Shown: positions 35,301 to 45,620, counted from the stretch's first letter. The stretch is DNA of 64,000 bases from Liolophura sinensis (GCF_032854445.1 NC_088307.1:17248017-17312016); one strand, 5' to 3'. Numbers and translations are program-made. Notes: generated from the sequence alone by a model not told the origin.

Positions 35301-37546
35301 TATATGAACAGTTGCAATCAAAGCGCAACTGAGATATATATTGTTATCGACAATTTGGATACTGAATTCACTCAGTCGACTAGAACATACCTTGCGTCTT
35401 TCCATCGTCATTGGAAACTGTTGACTCCTCTTTGCATGATTCCGTCTTATTTTCGTACTTTATATACTATCTTTGTGTTAAACTTCTTTTTGGGTATTGG
35501 CCTTGCGAGTATTGACCTGCAACGTCATTATTGGTTGACGGCTTGTCGGCATCTTGAGAGTTTGTGGTTTCCTTTAAATCCGGCGTAGGTGGGTAAATGT
35601 CTTTCACAGACGTTGCTCTATACTAGTTGTTTAAAGCTAGCAGACCATCAATATACCGTTTTTTGAATCAGAAATATCAAACCTGATAAGGATTACTCAT
35701 TAATAGCTTCTGCATGTAGTCCTTTCATATGAGAATAGGTATAGGTCACATTTTATACCCATCGGAATACTTATACACTCTTGATATATGGTTTCCCCGA
35801 ATTTCACATAGATGTTATTAATGAGAAATTCAAGCAACTGTATGAACATTGAAACATGCCATGATAACCTCTGTATGTAGTTGATCTGAAGAAGGCTTTG
35901 TCGCCTTTGACGTTAATATAGCGGTCACCGGTTCTGTTCAGCGAAACAATTAACGATGAAATGGTATCAATTAAATCCGTTTGACGAATAGTAGTATAAA
36001 ATCCCAAGTAGAGATGTCCTTGTATGGTACGTGTATTTGAACGTCTAGTTCTTCTGTGAGACGTTTCGAGTATTCAAGTACCCACATACAGTTGACGCCT
36101 GAATTTGTTGCAATTGCACAGCAGTGTTTATTCCAAAATGACAGTATTTCTTTTACTTCTTGAAAGTACTACTCTCTTTGTTAAGAGAGTGGATACAAGT
36201 TTGGCCGTACAGCTTTTTGACCCCGCAATAAAGCGAGCTTTATATGGGGATTTATGCATTTTTGGAATCCATTAAAGTTGTGGTATGTCGGTGTGACGGG
36301 ACGGTACGGATATACTCCTCTGTTTGAGATAGGACTGAGGTTTTTAAAAAGTTCCTCCAGAAAGGGCTGTTTTCGTATTAGCTCTCATGCTAATCTTTCT
36401 CGGCTCCCTAGTCTTATAGAGAGTCTTATCAGCATAGAGAATGAAATCAGAGCGGTGACAACAGTGTTGAAGCTGGCAAATGGTCATACGCAACCGGTGA
36501 AGTAGTGCTTCTTGTCAATTTATCCTCAGTCAGGGTTTTATTCAGCAATACTTAGCGTGCAAGGCAGTTTCTCCATTAGCACCCCCAAACCTAACTCTCG
36601 AACAAGCCTTATGTACGATAAGACTCAGTACACTTTATAAACTAATTTCTTAAATTTTATATAATATTATGTTTCTGGGTGATGTTAGAATACACTGTGC
36701 TATACCCCATGACAGTATCATATTATTGACAACACAACTTAAGTATTCTGCTGGAAAAGTAGGCCTGTTGTCAGTGTACTTCAGTCAAGATTTTATTTAG
36801 CAATATTCACCTTGGAATGCAGTTTCTCCATTAGTACCACCAAAGCAGACATTAGAACAAGGTTTTTGTAGGATAAGCTCAGTACACTAATCTCAGCAAA
36901 GTAACCTAAACAATATTATGGTTTCTGATTGATGCTAGAATAGATTATGTTTATTTGACTGGTGTTTTACACCGTTCTCAAGAATATTTCACTTATACCA
37001 CGGCGGCCAGCATTATGGTGCTAGGAAACCGGACAGAGCCCGGGGGAAACCCAGGACCATCGGCAGATTGCTGGAAGACCTTCATATAGATTATGCCACT
37101 GCAACATAATACTAACTGACTTGTTCTAATTTCTAGATTATGCCAATCCGACATAATCTTATGCTATGGACATCACCTACAAACCATAGTATTCTATCCT
37201 TTTAACAGATTTTTCTTTTTAACATTCTGAAGGAAAAAATTCAAGTCATAACAGATAACTTACACAAGTTCAATCCCAGAGGAGAGTCGAAAGTTCGGTA
37301 CAGATTGCAAAATGAGAGGATTGGCTCAAATACGAGTACCATCAGGCCCACCACAGCCAGACATCCCACACACAGATTCACTGTGGAATGCAGCGTCTTC
37401 ACCATCACCATCAAGTATAACAGCAGCACGTTGCCGATACCACCGACGAGGATGATGCTCCCCCAAATAACAGTAATTATAACTCTACCTGTGAGACTTA
37501 CGCGCCAAAAATTGTCGGTTTCGGTGGAGTTGCCAGTCATGTTCAT
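32356..37546 (-). CDS. Class A (rhodopsin-like) peptide-type GPCR, receptor B
   Basis: Exon 1 is 37264-37546 and exon 2 is 32356-33044 on the minus strand. The intron splits the TM3 Cys codon in phase 1 (T|GTAAGT ... TTTCAG|GT), as in receptor A, giving 323 residues. I chose the ATG at 37546 because the paralogue at 42.8 kb keeps it; an upstream in-frame ATG at 37561 is possible. Landmarks are an NST glycosylation site, TM1 GNVLLLY, TM2 CLAVVGLM, ERY, an ECL2 Cys (VIDCYI), TM5 Pro, TM6 CILP, TM7 NPVVYF and a helix 8 with KKCFLQ. Three class A hallmarks are altered: Asp2.50 is Gly, the TM4 Trp is Phe (IIFVL) and the TM6 Trp is Ile. The frame is otherwise intact. The ligand is unknown. Confidence 0.8.
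33230..33660 (+). repeat. DR1 copy interrupted by a SINE
   Basis: The left part (33230-33397) has GAAATGTGATGACAACACAG and GACGTCTAAAAAAACTC. The right part (33510-33660) has GTTAGAATAAAACCCTAACT and AATTGACAAGACGGCGTATT. The SINE sits between them, bounded by ACATAAACAG and ACATGAACAG. Confidence 0.75.
33398..33509 (+). repeat. SINE-A 3' part nested in DR1
   Basis: It has TTTCCCCCGGGTTCTGC, GTTTCCTCCAACCATAATGC, ACGGCGTAAAATACCAAAC and an AAAT tail. A 10-bp near-identical duplication (ACATAAACAG/ACATGAACAG) suggests retroposition into DR1. Confidence 0.75.
33925..34260 (-). repeat. RT-element 3' region relic
   Basis: It has ATGCATCGAAACGAACATTC, CAAAATGACGTTTAGCACAA, GGCGATCTAATTAAACACGA and other strings shared with 28.33-28.64 kb. 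No RT coding part remains. Confidence 0.6.
34850..36110. pseudogene. RT-element relic with an inverted internal segment
   Basis: 34850-34910 reads as the element's 3' tip in minus orientation (ATGCGTCGAAACAGACATTC). 34940-35545 reads on the plus strand as the C-terminal RT part (LGSNIPKGPACGVYISR, then a frameshift, then DDFNQRQKLLLQKLV) and the 3' region. From 35546 to 36060 the minus strand reads as the N-terminal RT part (FYTTIRQTDLIDTISSLIVS, DKAFFRSTTYRGYH). The RT is thus split into two opposite halves at about 35545. Stops and frameshifts make it dead. Confidence 0.65.
36111..36434. other. Unassigned part of the receptor B intron
   Basis: No repeat is recognised. Confidence 0.3.
36435..36545 (-). 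repeat. DR1 fragment, antisense
   Basis: The minus strand reads GAATAAAACCCTGACTGAGG, AAATTGACAAGAAGCACTAC and GACCATTTGCCAGCTTCAAC. Confidence 0.7.
36950..37085 (-). repeat. SINE-A 3' part with a 10-bp target-site duplication
   Basis: The minus strand reads from CCAGCAATCTGCCGATGG to TTCTTGAGAACGGTGTAAAA and a TCAAATAAA tail. ATAGATTATG flanks it at 36940-36949 and 37086-37095. The duplicated intron at 42.0 kb lacks it, so it inserted after the segmental duplication. Confidence 0.85.
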
Positions 37547-37599
37547 ACCTTTCTTGTACACTGAAAAATATTGTTCTCTGTTCTACAGCAAAAAGTTGG

Positions 37600-38320
37600 G
37601 AATGTGAAGCTGATATCCCATTAAGCTGATGATGTAATCATTAATTCCTTTGAGACCGAGATGGTTTAGTCCTTTGTGAATCAGTAGTGACGAATCCGTT
37701 CCGGTCAATCGCCCACGTGTTGATATTCTGTTTGCTTCATAAAGATACTTTATATATGCTTATCAAGTTTACATGTTTTATGCACGACAATCTACGTCTA
37801 GCTCACAAACACATTATTGAAGCTAAACATCAAAGCTAATACCTTACCTTTTCCATCACAGCGCATGCAGTGCTCTGCACTTTGGCTAACATCAGTGACG
37901 CCCGTCTAACGAGTTTGACGAGACGGCGCCGTGTGGCATTTAGGCAATAGGCTTGCTTGGACTTAGCCACGCCGCTAATGTCCTGGAGCTAACCAATAAT
38001 CAGAATTATTCAATGGAAATGCTTAATTGCTCGTTGGTATCATGTTTTGCAAACTTTAGATGAAATAGTGTATAGAAAGTATTAGTATTTACTTATTTAT
38101 TTGATTGGTGTGTTATGCAATCAAGTATCAATAGAACCTACGTTGATACAGAGTTTTCTTTTTTAGTGATATCACCTTTGAATTAACTATTCTTTTGTCA
38201 ATGGCTTTGTTATTGTTGTTCTAGTAGCGGAGTTTTGTAATGGTGAAGGTAGCAAAAAAGGACGTGCAGAGCAACACATGCGCTTTGAATGCATCGCACC
38301 ATCTAGACACCGTGCAAGAA
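37600..38320. other. Receptor B 5' flank, duplicated at 42.86-43.43 kb
   Basis: Strings such as GTAATCATTAATTCCTTTGA and ATGGTTTAGTCCTTTGTGAA occur in both flanks. The flank should contain the receptor B promoter (minus strand), but no motif is distinct. Confidence 0.55.
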
Positions 38321-38329
38321 CCAATGCCT

Positions 38330-39690
38330 CGAAACAGAAATTCGTATGCCAAGCGTCTACCAGTAATGACGTGTCAGGTCAAATAATCGCAAGGCCAAAT
38401 CCCAAAACGACGTATAACACAAATAATCCAAAAACTAAGAAAGTATATAAATCTATGCGTCGAAACAGATATTCCTATACCAGCCGTCAACCAATAAGAA
38501 CGTTCCAGGTCAACAATCTTAAGAAGTAAGATAGTATATTAAGTACGAAAATAGGAATAGAAAATCGAGATATGTAAGCGCCATATACAGGACTCTTCGT
38601 CATATTGCTGCCCAAGTAAGGATATTTACAATGTCAAAATTGAAACTATCCCTCTTGTCGTAAAGTCTGCCGTTTTGTACTTTGCACAAGTATAAGACCA
38701 GACGAGATGTACCATCTGGAGAGTTTGTGGTTTCCGTTAAATCCAGCGTGGGTGGGTATATGTCTTTTACAGTCTTTGCTATATATCTACTGTTTAAAAC
38801 TAGCAGATCTTCAAAATATCGTTTAGTGAATGTGCACATAGTCTTGTTCATGTGAGAACAGGTAGGTATTCGTCTGCCAAAAGGGGGGCACAATCGGAAT
38901 GCCTATACACTGGTGATATATGGTTTCCCCGAATTTCACATAGATGTTATTGATGACAAATTTAAACAGCTGGATGAACTCGCAACATCCCATAAATGGT
39001 AATCTTTGTGTGTATTGGAACTGAAGAAGGCTTTGATGCCTTTGACGTTAATATACAGTACAGTCACATTCCAGCCGAATGTCCTACGTCCATTGTGGCT
39101 CCACGGTCTGCGTATAGTGGGGCCACTATGCTCGGATCCTGTTAGATTGTACGCCTATGGTGGTCGAGCTTATGGCGACGTCACATTAACCTACGTTCCC
39201 AGTCTGTATAAGCGTGAAACTGCCAAATCTACATTGTACTAATTTATGCCCTGTGTATGCATGAAGAATATCCCCCTTAGTAGACTACAAACACCGGTAC
39301 TGTAGACTCAAATATTGCGGAAAATTGTCAGGAAAACACGCTCGTCAATACTCGAAGACAGGACGGATCTGCCGTAAATGGTTCGTAAGAAACATAGCAT
39401 GAACACTGGCAAATTCTGATCAGGATGACAGGACGATGATACGATGATGGGCCAACCATAGGCGTATGGTCGCGTCAGGTTGGCAGTAGGGAGTGGACCA
39501 GGGTCCGAGTATGATGGCCAGACCGTCCACATATGATCCTCCCACGTTGGGCGTAGGGTGTTTGGCTAAGATCCGGCTGTACAGTAGAGGTGAACGGTTC
39601 TATTAAACACCGAAACAATTAGTGATGAAATTCTATTAAATCCTCTAAATCCTAAGTAGAGATGTCCTTATATGGTACGTGGATTTGAGT
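38330..39690 (-). pseudogene. RT-element relic interrupted by a foldback MITE
   Basis: Read from 39690 down, it has a degraded N-terminal RT part, a 519-bp insertion (39061-39579), a LINNI-like and F-G-E segment, then RYFEDLLVLNSRYIAKTVKD with PPTLDLTETTNS (the D-D-L-L catalytic region now E-D-L-L). After these come LYDKRDSFNFDIVN, a frameshift and the 3' region. Two copies of the 3' tip (ATGCCTCGAAACAGAAATTC and ATGCGTCGAAACAGATATTC) follow each other at 38320 and 38453. The paralogous flank near 43.44 kb lacks this element. Confidence 0.7.
39061..39579. mobile_element. 519-bp foldback, hAT-like MITE
   Basis: It is flanked by TACAGTA (39054-39060 and 39580-39586). The eighth base differs (A versus G), which fits an old 8-bp hAT duplication. 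The ends begin CAG and finish CTG. More than 100 bp at each end are inverted, diverged copies of each other: CCTACGTCCATTGTGG against CCTACGCCCAACGTGG, GGATCCGAGCATAGTGG against GGTCCGAGTATGATGG, and ACCATAGGCGTA on both. There is no transposase. Confidence 0.75.
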
Positions 39691-40710
39691 GAGAACCATT
39701 CTGACAAAAGTATATTATGGATACATCAAATTCAGAGTGTATATCATTCAAAAGAGATGTCTTTGCACAAAAAAGCTTGCATCTTTCACTCAGCAACAAA
39801 CAAAAAAGTTCAAGTTTGGTTGGCGTTTCTTAGAAATGTTTCGTTTATAAGTTGGCATGATTAGGGCTAGAGAAATTTGGAAACACAATCAACGCCAACT
39901 GATCTAGCAGGGGCTTAAACAGAGCACATCAGCACACTGGTCAAAAGCTCGTGGTTATTTCCCACGAAGAACCCGTTGAATGCCTCCGTCATGACTGGAA
40001 ACAGTATTTCAAGTTTTTTCTCACGCTATGTGAAAAGTCACATGTGTGATTGTATATATGGACAAAAAGCCTTTCCAAAACCAAAAGCGAGATTATTCAG
40101 AAAATGGACAACTCCAAAATACAAAGGCAATACAAGTTATAAATGGTTACAAAGTTGATCAACTGATTGATTGGCCGACATCAAAAAGTTTTCACTTCTA
40201 TAATGATGGCATGGCTATGGGCGGAGAAAAACTGCGGAAGTAAACCACCGAACTTCATCAGTTACCTGATAAACTTCATAACTTAAAGCCGTAGCCGAAA
40301 ATTAGAGCTGGATTCGAACACGTGTCCCGATGGGCCTCAGGGGCCTGATAATCGCTCCGAGCCAGCGAGGCCCATATATGGAAAAGAGAAGAGCAACTAA
40401 AGCTAAGGAGAACAATATTGTAAGCTTCAGTCTATTTAAGACTCCACTCTCAACTGTATATCTTTGAAACATGTGAATTAGCAAACTGCGGACTGAGTAA
40501 AGGTCGAAAATAGACGATTTGGCAAGATAAAAATGCAGTCAACACAGGATACAGGATGGAAAGAGTGAGTGACAGTAAATCTAGGCAGACATTCAAACAG
40601 ACATTCGTACAACAAACGTCATCCAAAATGGACGTTCTCGTATATTTTTGACCGATTAGGTTAACTAGTTGGATGATAGATTGGATTGATCGATTGATTC
40701 CTTACTGATT
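39691..40710. other. Duplicated flank of receptor B, no gene
   Basis: It aligns with 43440-44290: CAGGGGCTTAAACAGAGCAC against CTGGGGCTTAAACAGAGTAC, and the GAGCTGGATTCGAACAC block at 40309 and 43948. The last part carries a short RT tail (ACAGACATTCGTACAACAAA). The frames here are not protein-like. Confidence 0.55.
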
Positions 40711-40969
40711 GATTGATTGATTGTTGTATTGAAATCACAGGTGGACATCAGTCGTTTTGGGAAACGGCCTTAGTTGACGGCTCGTAAATCAATCTCTGTT
40801 TCTACGTGTAGATTTCCAACTCCAAGAAAGCCGGATGGTGAGTTTTATAGCATATTACCCAAGACCCGTTCCATTATGCTTTCGTTCTCTAGTCAGCAAA
40901 GAGCTGGATGTAAGTCGATGTAGTCACTGCACTGTGTCAGATCAAATGCCTGCGGTTTGAAACCACGTA
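40711..40969. other. Unassigned intergenic DNA with one stray 91-bp unit
   Basis: Near 40935 GTGTCAGATCAAATGCCTGC and GAAACCACGTAT repeat the unit of the 30.65-kb array. Confidence 0.5.
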
Positions 40970-41115
40970 TAGGTCTTGCAGCAACCTGCGGATGGTCGTA
41001 GGTTTCCCCCGGGCTCGGCCCGGTTTCCACCCACTATAATGCTGGCCGGCGCCGTTTAAGTGAAATATTCTTGATTACGGCGTAAAACACCAATCAAATA
41101 AATCAAATAAATAAA
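40970..41115 (+). repeat. SINE-A 3' part
   Basis: It has GCAGCAACCTGCGGATGGTC, CCACCCACTATAATGCTGGC, ACGGCGTAAAACACCAAT and an AAAT tail. Confidence 0.8.
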
Positions 41116-41322
41116 GTTATTATCATACGTTGTTCTATAAATAGTTTTTATTGGCTTGCGTATCTGGGCTCTAGCAGCCTGCAGTTAGAAGGATTTGACT
41201 TAAAAGAAGCCATATCTCATTGAGTTCAGTCAGTTTCTCAAGACAACCTTGGTGTAAAATGCTTAAGAGAAAACGACACCACACATTGCATAATTTTGAA
41301 CAGCGTACTTCACTTGCAAAAA

Positions 41323-41551
41323 GGGGCCTCCATGGCTCAGTCGGTTAGCTTCCTAGCTGTGAGTTCAAGTCCAGCTCATGCTGGCTTCCTCTCCGGCCGT
41401 AAGTGGGAAGGTCTTCTAGCAACCTGCGGATGGTCGTGGGTTTCCCCCGGGCTCTGCCCGGTTTCCTCCCACCATAATGCTGGCCGCCGTGGTATAAGTG
41501 AAATATTCTTGAGTACGGCGTAAAACACCAATCAAATAAATAAATAAATAA
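41323..41551 (+). repeat. SINE-A, near full length, with a 13-bp target-site duplication
   Basis: It has an A box (TGGCTCAGTCGGTTAGC), then a short head deletion, the B-box-like GAGTTCAAGTCC, a full body and an AAAT tail. TCACTTGCAAAAA is duplicated at 41310-41322 and 41552-41564. The target is the C-terminal coding end of the lost receptor exon 2. Confidence 0.9.
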
Positions 41552-41599
41552 TCACTTGCAAAAATGGTATTGAAGCCCAGTGGTGACCAAGAAGTTGAC

Positions 41600-41790
41600 G
41601 TCACTTCATTTTGACGTTCTTGCTTAAGCCATGGCGCTAGTCGGCTTGTAATCTCCTACTATTTTTACATAAACGGAATAAAACTCTGACAGAGGCAAAA
41701 ATTGAAAAGAGGCTGTGTTTGACCGATTAAGTGTGAGCATTTATCAGCTATCTGTTTCTTTGCTGTACGTCTTTATTATATTGTGGCTCA
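41600..41790 (+). repeat. DR1 fragment
   Basis: It has TTGCTTAAGCCATGGCGCTA, GGAATAAAACTCTGACAGAG, a TTGAAAAGAGGC string and GCTGTACGTCTTTATTATAT. Confidence 0.65.
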
Positions 41791-42840
41791 CATGTAAAAA
41801 CAAATTTACCCTTGATTTAGCTTAAGTTAGATGCGAGAATATACCGCCTGAAGAGCAATTCATTCGATTAATTCTTATATATTTATGTAAACACTTTCAC
41901 ACTAAACAAGGCGATTCAATGTGGAATACGGTTTCCCCCAAACCTAACTTTCGAACAACCCTCGTGTAAGATAAGATTCAGCCCACTCGATAAACTAATT
42001 TCTTAAATTTAATATAATATTTTTTCTGAGCGATGCTAGAATATATTACATGCTATACTGCAGCACAGTATTATGTTATGGACAACACAAGACACTGTTA
42101 CACGAACATAAATATTCCGCTGAAATGGTAGAGCAAATCCGTCCCAAATAGCGTAATAGTTTGTGGCAATAACGTATCAATTTTTGCCTTCACTTAGAAA
42201 TCATAATATTCCTTCGATCTGCTTAGTTCTTTCACCTTTTCGCATGTTTGCAATCTGTTTCTTCAAGCATATTCTGAAGACATTATTCTGTGCAGAGTGA
42301 TAAAATTATACTTTTTAGTAAAGTCTTGAAATTCATCAATTCAGTCCACAAAATCAAATTTAAAGTGTGCCTAGACTGCGGTGAAAGTATACCTCTTTCG
42401 TATGAGAAAATGATGAAGAATTTGGATAACTGATTTTCTCCTTTTTCAGTGTAGAAAATAAGTACTAAATATCAACACTGAATATACTTCCCGTCAGCTT
42501 GGGGAGAAATTACCGTTATATATTCTGAAAGAAGAAAAATCAAGCCATCACAGATAACTTACAGAAGCGTAATCCCAGAGGAAAGTGAATCGACATGGCC
42601 GGATTGAAACAAACGCCATCAAGTCTACCACGTCCAGACAGCCCAGACATAAACTCATCGTAAAATACCGTTTCTTCACCATCACCATTAAGTATAACAG
42701 CAACACGTTGCCGATACCACCGACGAGGATGATGCTCCCCAAAAATAACAATTATTATAACTCTGCCTGTGAGACTTACGCGCCAAAAATTGTTGGTTTC
42801 GGTGGAGTTGACAGTCACGTTCATACTTACGGTGTACAGT

Positions 42841-44290
42841 GAAAAACTTTTTTCTCTATTCTTCAACAATGAAGATGTGAATGTGAAGTCGATATCCCAT
42901 CGAACTGGTGATGTAATCATTAATTCCTTTGAGACCGAAATGGTTTAGTCCTTTGTGAATAAATAATGGCGAATCGATTAACCGCCCAGGTTATTATTGG
43001 TGTTGCTTATCAAGTTTTACATGTTTTATGCACAACACTACGTCTGCTTTACAAACAACCCACTGAAGCAAATCATCATCGCTAGTGCCATAGCACCATC
43101 ACAGCGCAAGCAACACTGCTCTCCCCACACTGGCTTCACATCAAACTAACGCCGCCAGACAAGTTTGACGATACGACGCCGAGTGACATGCGTACTGGGG
43201 GATTGCTTGCGGCTTAGCCACGCCTCTGATGTCCTTGAGCGGATCTATCATCAGAACTCTTCAATAAATGCTTGGTGTCATGTTTGGGACCCTTTAGATT
43301 AAACAGAATATATATGTATCAAGTCCTAATAGAAACAAATCTTGATATTACCTTCCGTCTAAATTATGTGTCGTCAGTGGCTGTCATTGTTGTTGTGCTG
43401 ATAATGGAACGTGCGGCACGACACATGCGCTGAGAATGTGTCCCACCAGTCGGACAAAATGTCAATAGGAATAGTAAACAGTTTCGAGAAACATATATTG
43501 TTCGATACATCAAGTTCAGATTATTGCGTATCATACACAAGAGACGTAATGGGGAAAAAGTTTCCATTTGCCACTGAGGAACAAACAAAATAGTTTAAAC
43601 TTTGTTGGCTTTTCTTCGGATTTATTTCATTTACAAGATTGTATGATTGTGACTAAAGAAATTGGGAAACATTTGCAACCCTAGCCAAACTAGCTGGGGC
43701 TTAAACAGAGTACGTGATCACACTTTCAAAGGCTGTTGGTCACTTTCCCCCCGAAAAACCCACTGACCTCCTCTTTCATGACTGAATACAGTATTTGATG
43801 TTTTTCTAATGCAGACTGATTGGCAGTGGTCAGGAATATTTTTACTTCTACGGCGGCTAGGGTGTGGACGGAGGACACTGGAGTGCTCGGAGTACACAGC
43901 TAAACTTCGGCAGGTACCCGACTATGTCCCAGTCCAAACCTCCAGAGCTGGATTCGAACACTCGACCGGATAGATGAAGGGTAGCGATAATTGTTGCGAG
44001 TCGACGATGTACAGAAATAGATAAGGGAAGACAAGTGAAGACCAGAGGAACCATATTGTATAGGTCAGTCTATTCGAAATGAACAAAAAAGGTACTTTAC
44101 ATTGTTTGGTAATTTTAAAGGATCATCTGAGTAAAGTTAAAAAACTTACGACTTGACAAGATAACAAAGCAATGAATACAGGATAAATGGATGGAGAGAG
44201 TACGTGACAGTAAATCTAGGTTGACATTCAAAACAGACATTCATATACCAGCGGTCAACCAAAATGGACTTTCTGGTGTATAACTGACCA
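42841..44290. other. Flank of the dead receptor copy, homologous to 37.6-40.7 kb
   Basis: Similarity is patchy but long: 42860-43430 matches 37600-38290, and 43440-44290 matches 39700-40700. The RT relic between those two blocks at 38.3-39.69 kb is absent here. Confidence 0.65.
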
Positions 44291-44337
44291 ATGACAAATC
44301 TGCTTTACGTCCTAGTATCGATTTGCATTGTACACGG

Positions 44338-44535
44338 ATTTATTTACTTGATTGGTGTTTTACGCCGTACTCAAGAATATTTCCCTTATACGACGACGGC
44401 CAGCAATATGGTGGGAAGGAATCGGGTATATCCCAGTGAAAACCTTCGACCTTCTCATCTGCGATCGGAGAAGAAGCCAATGTGAGTTGGAACGCGACCA
44501 CATTGGTGAAAGGGCGTTAGCGCGCTAACATCCTG
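44338..44535 (-). repeat. SINE-A, long copy
   Basis: The minus strand has the head end GTTAGCGCGCTAACGCCC, CCAATGTGGTCGCG, GGCTTCTTCTCCGATCGC, and the body to TTGAGTACGGCGTAAAACAC and CAATCAAGTAAATAAA. Confidence 0.8.
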
Positions 44536-44727
44536 GATACACGGGTCAGTGACAAAATTAGTCATGAATAACATTATTTGGCAGTACAATAGAACCCTAT
44601 TTTTACAGATTGACAATACTTTTGACATCGATCAGATGGGATTCCTCGTGTGAGAAGTCGTGTTTATAACTTTTTTTATGGTCTAAGGAAACAGGAGTGT
44701 CAAGGGTTACATAATGAACATTCTCGA

Positions 44728-44945
44728 GAACTTCCGTGGCCTAGTGGTAAGCGTGCTGACAGCCAAATTTCAATCAATAACCCCAAATTTTCTCACCTGG
44801 ATTTCTCTCAAGTGGTACGTGGCAAAGGTTTGCCAGCAGTCTGCCGATCACTGGTCCTGGGTTTTCATGGTTTCGCCAGTTTCGTCTCATCGTATAAGTG
44901 AAATATTCTTGAATACGACGTAAAACATCGATTAAGTCTTACAAG
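44728..44945 (+). repeat. SINE-A-like copy with a different tRNA head
   Basis: It starts with ACTTCCGTGGCCTAGTGGTA (A box) and AGCGTGCTGACAG. It then has GCCAGCAGTCTGCCGATCAC, TCGTATAAGTGAAATATTCT and ATACGACGTAAAACATC. The 3' end is shared with SINE-A but the head differs. Confidence 0.65.
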
Positions 44946-45620
44946 GAGTATAACTTTCTTGAAAGTAAACATGGACAGCGCGTCCAGAACCTGTGGTGCT
45001 CTGCTTCATGATTGTGTCTAATTCCGCTTAACCCGGGCCTAAAGGCTCTGTGCTGATTAATATCAGTGCAGTTTTTTTACCTGGTCCTGCTTAAGCTATA
45101 GTGATAGAGCAACAGTTAATTGCTACTATTTATAAATCTACATGAAACGTTAGAAAAAAAACCCTGACAGGTAAATTGACAAGAGGTCGTATTTCACCGG
45201 TTACGTGTGATTATTTGACAGCCATCACACTGTAGTCGGTGGTCTGGTCTTACTCTCTATGCTTAACGTCTTAATTATATAGTATACTCAATGTTGAATT
45301 AGATCACCACGTTGGATATATGAACAAATGCATTCAAAGCGCAACTGAGATACATGTTTTGTTATCGATAACTAATATACTAGCACGATACACGATTTGA
45401 ATACTGATTTCACTCAATCGCCTAGGACATACCTTTCTAATATTGAAAACGGTTGAATGCTCCTCTTTGCATGATTCCATCCTATTTTCGTACTTTATAT
45501 ACTTTCTTAGTTCTTTTATGTTTTATAACAAACGTGGTTTTGGGAATTCGTCTTCCGATTATTGACCGGGAACGTCCTTAGTGGTTGACGGCTAGTATAT
45601 GAATGTCTGATGCACGTCTT
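44935..45620 (+). repeat. RT-element relic split by DR1
   Basis: 44935-45035 (CTCTGCTTCATGATTGTGTC) and 45285-45620 (TGTTGAATTAGATCACCACG through GGTTGACGGCTAGTATATGA) are adjacent in the 35.15-35.55 kb copy. Here a DR1 copy separates them. Confidence 0.65.
45040..45284 (+). repeat. DR1 copy inserted in an RT relic
   Basis: It runs from GCTGATTAATATCAGTGCAG through CCTGCTTAAGCTATAGTG and AAATTGACAAGAGGTCGTAT to TTACTCTCTATGCTTAACGT. It interrupts the RT-element 3' region, so this is a case where the ends of DR1 can be read. Confidence 0.7.

Larger units (their letters stand above)
33045..37263 (-). other. Receptor B intron filled with repeats
   Basis: The 4219-bp intron holds a DR1 copy split by a SINE, two RT-element relics, an antisense DR1 fragment and a SINE-A with a target-site duplication. 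Parts such as 33650-33790 and 36540-36930 align with 41770-41910 and 41910-42080, the same intron in the duplicated gene. Confidence 0.7.
41190..42824 (-). pseudogene. Dead duplicate of receptor B
   Basis: Exon 1 (42563-42824) matches receptor B's first exon (MNVTVNSTE, WRVSLTGRVI, GGIGNVLLLY). It has a 1-bp insertion in the C/A run before SIILVGG and, near TM2, a loss of about 22 bp that brings the frame back to PLGLRFC. Its donor (TTCT|GTAAGT) survives. Of exon 2, only the very end and 3' UTR remain (41190-41322: CAGTTTCTCAAGACAAC, GTACTTCACTTGCAAAAA), matching 32260-32375. A SINE-A sits exactly there and the rest of the exon is gone. Intron pieces at 41770-42080 match receptor B's intron. 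It cannot make a receptor. Confidence 0.8.

Noticed and set aside
42841..42920. Extra N-terminal residues upstream of the dead receptor exon
   Set aside because: The matching ATG at 42824 agrees with receptor B. The upstream codons are probably 5' UTR read through.
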